From contig NC_080717.1 in NCBI RefSeq assembly GCF_019097595.1, positions 7,404,001-7,468,000 on the forward strand: a stretch of DNA of 64,000 bases. Reading direction: 5' to 3'. The DNA is from Hemibagrus wyckioides (taxonomy: Eukaryota > Chordata > Actinopteri > Siluriformes > Bagridae). Shown piece by piece: positions 59,765 to 64,000 of this stretch. The translations under genes were made by a program, and so were the position numbers. Position 1 is the first letter of the stretch. Each line of letters begins with the position of its first letter. Below the pieces are notes generated by a model that saw only the letters and a program-made list of their open reading frames with translations, ran no database searches and had not been told where the DNA came from.

Positions 59765-59990
59765 ACACTGCCAATATGACAAAGGACTTCATCAGGAGCA
59801 AAAGATGGAAGGTACACTGACCAAGTCAATTACCAGACCTTTACTCAATTGAGCATGCATTTCACAACCTGAAGAAGACACTAAAGTCAGAAGAAATAAA
59901 GAATACAACAGTTAGGTGATGACAGTGGGATGCCAAAAAATGCTGTTAGTGCAAACAAGGGCTACGCAACCAAATATTAAGTGCTATTTG
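59765..59990 (+). mobile_element. Tc1/mariner-type transposase C-terminus relic, family 7
   Basis: Reading from about 59766 gives TANMTKDFIRSKRWKV, a stop, then PSQLPDLYSIEHAFHNLKK, matching a Tc1-type [16 protein letters not shown] block with the asparagine changed. Two frame changes later the end reads as SKGYATKY-like text at about 59955-59975. Only the last third of a transposase is left. A SINE starts just downstream. Confidence 0.65.
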
Positions 59991-60004
59991 TTTAAAAAGA
60001 CATG

Positions 60005-60200
60005 AGGATGTGGTAGCTTAGTGGTTAAGGTTAAGTCATTGGACTTCTGATCGGAAGGTTGTGAGTCTGAATCTCAGGCCCACCAAGCTGCCACTGCTGG
60101 GCCCTTGAGCAAGGTCCTTAACAATCAATTGTTTAAAATCTGATAAAATGTAAGTCCCTCTGAATATGGGCATCTGCCAAATGCCAGATATGTAAGACAA
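60005..60200 (+). repeat. tRNA-derived SINE with conserved 3' tail
   Basis: A tRNA-like head with an A box (TAGCTTAGTGG) and a decayed B box (GTGAGTCTGAATCTC), a body with GGGCCCTTGAGCAAGGTCC and a tail TGGGCATCTGCCAAATGCC. It is the fuller relative of 21496-21668. Confidence 0.85.
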
Positions 60201-60299
60201 TCTCTTCCAATACATTTGCTCTTTTAAAAATGAAAATGCCATGCTATTTAACATATGTAGATGTAAATATCATGAAATGATAAAATTCAAATCTGTTTT

Positions 60300-60302
<3 letters not shown>

Positions 60303-60351
<49 letters not shown>

Positions 60352-60366
60352 TCTACTCTCTCTCTC
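60303..60366. repeat. (CT)n microsatellite
   Basis: CT run with CTAT interruptions. Confidence 0.95.
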
Positions 60367-62044
60367 GCCCCTGGAACAGTGTTTATAAACAGTGTTGAAA
60401 ATCTTTGTTGTATTAGCTGCATCCCACATCCCTGTTACCTTAACCTTGATGGCTGATTTGTCTCAGACATTGCCTCAGAGATAAGTACTGAGATAACATG
60501 TGCTTACCGTATCTCATCTAGGTGAAAATGGCATTGCATTAAAAACTGTCATTGACCTGTTTCAAATCAGAGCTCCTCTTAGAGCAAAAGAGGTGTGAAA
60601 TCCTGTCCAGTTTGGTCCTGCATATCTTTGAGATCCTAGGTAGCCTTTATGAGTCAAAACTGATCTGACATGACTGGTTAACTGGCCCTAAAGAGAGTTG
60701 AAATATGTGACCAGATTTTAAATGTCTTTCTTTTTGGGTGGCTTATACCTTCATTGGAGCCTAGCTGAGTGTGTGAAAATGAGTGCACTGAATCCTTTCA
60801 CACCAAGACAAGCTATATTACTTCCTTTCTAGAACATGCTCCCCTTTGACGTGTCCAGCCATGAAACTGTATGGTTCCCTAATTGGTTTCCACAAGGTAC
60901 ACTTGTCTCAGGTAGAAGGAATCTGTGTGTCAAACTCGTCAACAGTTCCTCTAGCAGCTTAACAGAAAGAATGCTTTTCATAATGACAAAATGTAATCCA
61001 TAGCAACAGGGCAGCCAAATAGCCCTATGTTTGAACCTAATTATTTCATTATAAAATTTTGTATAAAAAAAAATAAATAAATAAATAAAATCTGTCTATA
61101 GTGCTTTGTCATTATCATATTCGAATTTATTGAAACATGCATTATTTATTGACCTTCATCTGTGTCACATCGCTAATGAGAATGCCTCATAAAAAATATG
61201 ATTTGAAGATGATTATTTTGATCCTTATTTTTACCAGAGATTTATAGTATTCATTGTGATACAGATGGCATTTCTCTGTAACACTGAATCGGCGAATGAA
61301 TAATTTAATGCAGACAATTGGGCTTAATGGCATACTTGTGTATATTACTAGTATTTGTAAAATCTTGGGACATGAACTACAATAGACGGTTTATTATGCT
61401 CAAGCACTACGCATCCGTCATATTCAAACCCTCAGTCTTGACAACTTTTGTACTATTTCGAATACTTTTTTGTTTGCTTTGTTGAAGGGGACGTAGGCTA
61501 ACTATTCTAGAACTGAAGGAAATATGAGCTCATCTAAGCTGGAGGAGATGAGCGCATGCTGTTTGCTCTTAGCACACCAAATGAATTCTGCCTTGTCTCT
61601 CCTTCAGAACATGCCAGGCACGCTGGAGCTGAAAAAAAAAAAAAAAAAGCAGGCTGTGATTATGTCTGACTGCGTGCTGACCTGGTTTCTCACATCTGTT
61701 AATGTCAGACTGCCTCCTGGTGGACGGTGTGGTATTAATTCTCCGGTCACTTGCACCTGAAGTATATTCAGATTTATGATTCAGGGTTAAATGTTATTTA
61801 TTTCATTAATTCATTCATTTATATACCATTTCATGTATAGTTTATTTAAGAAATACTGTAAAATATCCACTCAATACAGTGGAATTCATAGGACAAGTAT
61901 GTTTCTGCCAGCTTGTGATGTGAATCTAAGACATTATTAAATCAATAGATTTATATGTGAAATCTTATAGTGATAGGTTTATTAAAGAGCTTCTTTTAAT
62001 TTCTTTCTGCCTCTTTTTTCCATTATTTTTGTCAGTAGTAGTGG
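60367..62044. other. non-coding stretch, no gene seen
   Basis: Contains AAAT units at about 61067-61090 and an A tract at 61632-61648. Repeat-free sections at 61130-61450 and 61520-61760 have enhancer-like composition. No gene is recognised. Confidence 0.45.

Positions 62045-62143
<99 letters not shown>
62045..62143. repeat. (CTAT)n microsatellite
   Basis: About 25 CTAT units, uninterrupted, next to a SINE-like repeat on its right. Confidence 0.96.
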
Positions 62144-62149
62144 GTGCAC

Positions 62150-62410
62150 TGTAGGGGACACTATGGCTTACTGGTCAGCACATTTGCCTCACACCTCTGC
62201 ATGTTCTCCCCGTACTTCCTGGGTTTCCTCTGAATACTCTACTTTCCTCCCCCAGTCACCATGCTTTGTATGCTGATTGGAATTATCTGTAACATCTGAA
62301 TGTGTGTGTGTGTGTGTGTGGGATTGTGTCCTGTGATGGACAGGCTCCCCATCCAGGTGGCCCCCCACCTTATGCCCCAAGTCACGTGAGATAGACTCCA
62401 GATTCCATGC
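62150..62410 (+). repeat. SINE-like dispersed repeat with internal (GT)n
   Basis: Head TATGGCTTACTGGTCAGCAC (A-box-like), CTGCATGTTCTCCCCGTAC, CTTTCCTCCCCCAGTCACC, a GT run (62302-62320) and TGCCCCAAGTCACGTGAGAT. It is the same family as 32930-33210. The B-box segment is deleted. Confidence 0.82.
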
Positions 62411-62863
62411 AAGAAGTTTGATGGATATCGTTCTGTATCTATATGCATATTCCAGCTTTCATCACATTTTTTATCTAGTGCATTGATATAGAATATTTAT
62501 TTTCCTTGCAACGAGTGCCGTTTCAGTTTTACTCCTCAAGCAGAACAATGCCAGACTTCAGACAAGGGGCTGATATAATTTCTCTCCTAAGATGAACCCA
62601 CACCATATTCATTACACTAATACTTTTGCTTTTCATATTATGTAATGAAATGTATTCTTGAATAAAAGTCACAGTGCTGGTTATTTGCGTATATTGTCTC
62701 TTTTCACTTTGATAGTGTTCACTGGTAGAGACATGCAAGCAAACTCTGGGGAATGGATTTTACTCATCCTACTAAAGTGTTCCACTTGCTTAGATTGCCT
62801 TTTTCCTGTCTGTTATCTTTGTGGCTCAGAAAAAACATCTGGATAAATGGAAAATTTTTAGAT
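62411..62863. other. spacer, no gene seen
   Basis: Nothing is recognised. Confidence 0.4.
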
Positions 62864-62864
62864 C

Positions 62865-62904
<40 letters not shown>

Positions 62905-62905
62905 T
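62864..62905. repeat. (ATT)n microsatellite
   Basis: About 14 ATT units. Confidence 0.95.
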
Positions 62906-63565
62906 TCCACTTCAGCTTCTCCATTCATTTAAAAAATCCACATATACTAAGTCATTAAACAACTGAAATACCTGATGATTTATGTTTGATTGCAGATAAA
63001 GTTAAGATCTTTGACACACTTTATTGGTTTAAAGCAGGAGGCGCAAGCTAAAATTTGTCCAGATACAAGTTTCCTGATTTCTACTGCCCAGATAAACAAC
63101 TAACATGGTTGTATTGTGACAACAGTTACCTGCTTTACCATTAGCAATAATTCTAGACATAAGACAATTCACAGTAGTCTTCCTTTGTTTCCTTTCATGT
63201 AAGTGTTTATGTTAGCACATAAGACTAGAGCTACAGAATACACATGAGATCTGTTTTGAACCTGAAGCACAAAATAAATGCATATCGCTGTCTATTTAGT
63301 TAAACATTGCCTTTTTATATATAGGTCATGTTAAAGTTTATGAAAGTCTTTCTCGATATGATGCCTTCAGGCAAATAATTCATAAATACTTACAAGTGGC
63401 TAAAACAGGCCACTAGAGAGAACCTGCTAGAGAAGTGTGATAGTTCATGTTTCAATATAGTTTTTTATTGTCTTGGTTTTGCAACAGTTTTCTTAGTAAT
63501 GCTTGGATAAATCCACTGATATACTTAATTCGAACCCAGGCCACTCACAACCATTTTTGACAACA
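62906..63565. other. spacer, no gene seen
   Basis: Nothing is recognised. Confidence 0.4.
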
Positions 63566-63850
63566 CTTGGTCTAACATATTGACAAAGAAGAAGAAAAAG
63601 AAGAAGAACAACAACAACAACAATACCTTGTGCCATCATATAACATACTTACTGTACATACATAACTAATATACCTAAGATGCTTGGTTTAACAGATTGA
63701 GGCATGAAGAAGAAGAAGAAGAAGAAGAAGCAACTACAACAAATATTTCAGTGTTAATGTGCTATCATACAATGTACCTACCTAACAAGAAGAAGAAGAA
63801 GAACAAGAACAACACTGTTATTATATTACTATCATACAGTGTACTCTCTG
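63566..63850. repeat. tandem ~110-bp repeat containing (AAG)n cores
   Basis: CTTGGTCTAACATATTGA (63567) and CTTGGTTTAACAGATTGA (63682) each precede an AAG array. Each array is followed by a CAACAAC/ACAAC part and a CATCATATAAC- or ATCATACA-type block. A third AAG array at about 63787-63812 is followed by ATCATACAGTGTAC. The arrays are units of one decayed tandem repeat with a period near 110 bp. Confidence 0.75.
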
Positions 63851-64000
63851 TACATGTAAATTAAGAGGCTTGGGAGTGTTCTTGTTGGCTATATCAGCAC
63901 TAAGCATTCATTTTATTTCATATCATATCAGCGATCCGACTCAGAACACAAAGTCACATGTGTATGCAAAATTACCTGAACATTTCTCTAACTGGATCTC
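63851..64000. other. window end, no gene seen
   Basis: Nothing is recognised up to the end of the window. Confidence 0.4.

Noticed and set aside
63566..63850. Regularly spaced repeated blocks suggestive of a CRISPR-like array
   Set aside because: Units are low-complexity AAG/AAC runs with imperfect flanks in a eukaryotic context. This is a decayed tandem repeat.

Overview
The window looks like teleost fish DNA, probably ostariophysan and possibly a catfish. That is an inference from three things: the density and families of Tc1-like transposons, the tRNA-derived SINEs with a conserved 3' tail, and the AT-rich base composition crowded with long TA, AAT, GATA-type and GA/CT microsatellites. 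I find no host protein-coding gene, rRNA or tRNA that I can support. The window reads as an intergenic desert or the inside of a very long intron. Most open reading frames in it are microsatellite translations or antisense shadows of repeats.

The dominant content is Tc1/mariner DNA transposons, ten copies or relics from at least six families. One family is present three times. These are copy A (3667-4873, + strand), copy B (17389-18567, - strand) and copy C (49035-50282, - strand). They share inverted ends starting CACTATATTGCC and TA target duplications. Copy C carries an uninterrupted 343-residue DD34E transposase. A is frameshifted by a 43-bp loss and B has two in-frame deletions. C sits inside a GATA-type microsatellite and A sits inside a TA microsatellite. 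A second kind, with inverted ends of about 200 bp and a dead transposase, lies at 10079-11681. More decayed relics lie at about 1047-1697, 6868-7290, 14275-14770, 37222-37898, 47290-47697 (a fold-back derivative) and 59765-59990.

Retroelements include an L2-like LINE fragment with a YADD reverse transcriptase motif (about 22960-23900), probable 3'-tail pieces, and SINE-like repeats at 9610-9895, 21496-21668, 27800-28015, 32930-33210, 36262-36545, 57598-57925, 60005-60200 and 62150-62410. Other dispersed repeats, recognised only from general familiarity with fish genomes, lie at 7320-8170, 21281-21490, 38560-38845, 45535-46630 and 47036-47265.

Between the repeats are stretches of more balanced, non-repetitive sequence (about 12140-12780, 16681-17010, 28290-28790, 31740-31970, 42990-43520, 48360-48850, 55900-56700). 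They look more constrained than their surroundings and are candidate conserved non-coding or regulatory elements. This can only be tested by alignment to other fish. I did not find a novel multi-gene system. The most notable items are the intact transposon in a microsatellite, the microhomology-edged deletions in its sister copies, and the fold-back element.
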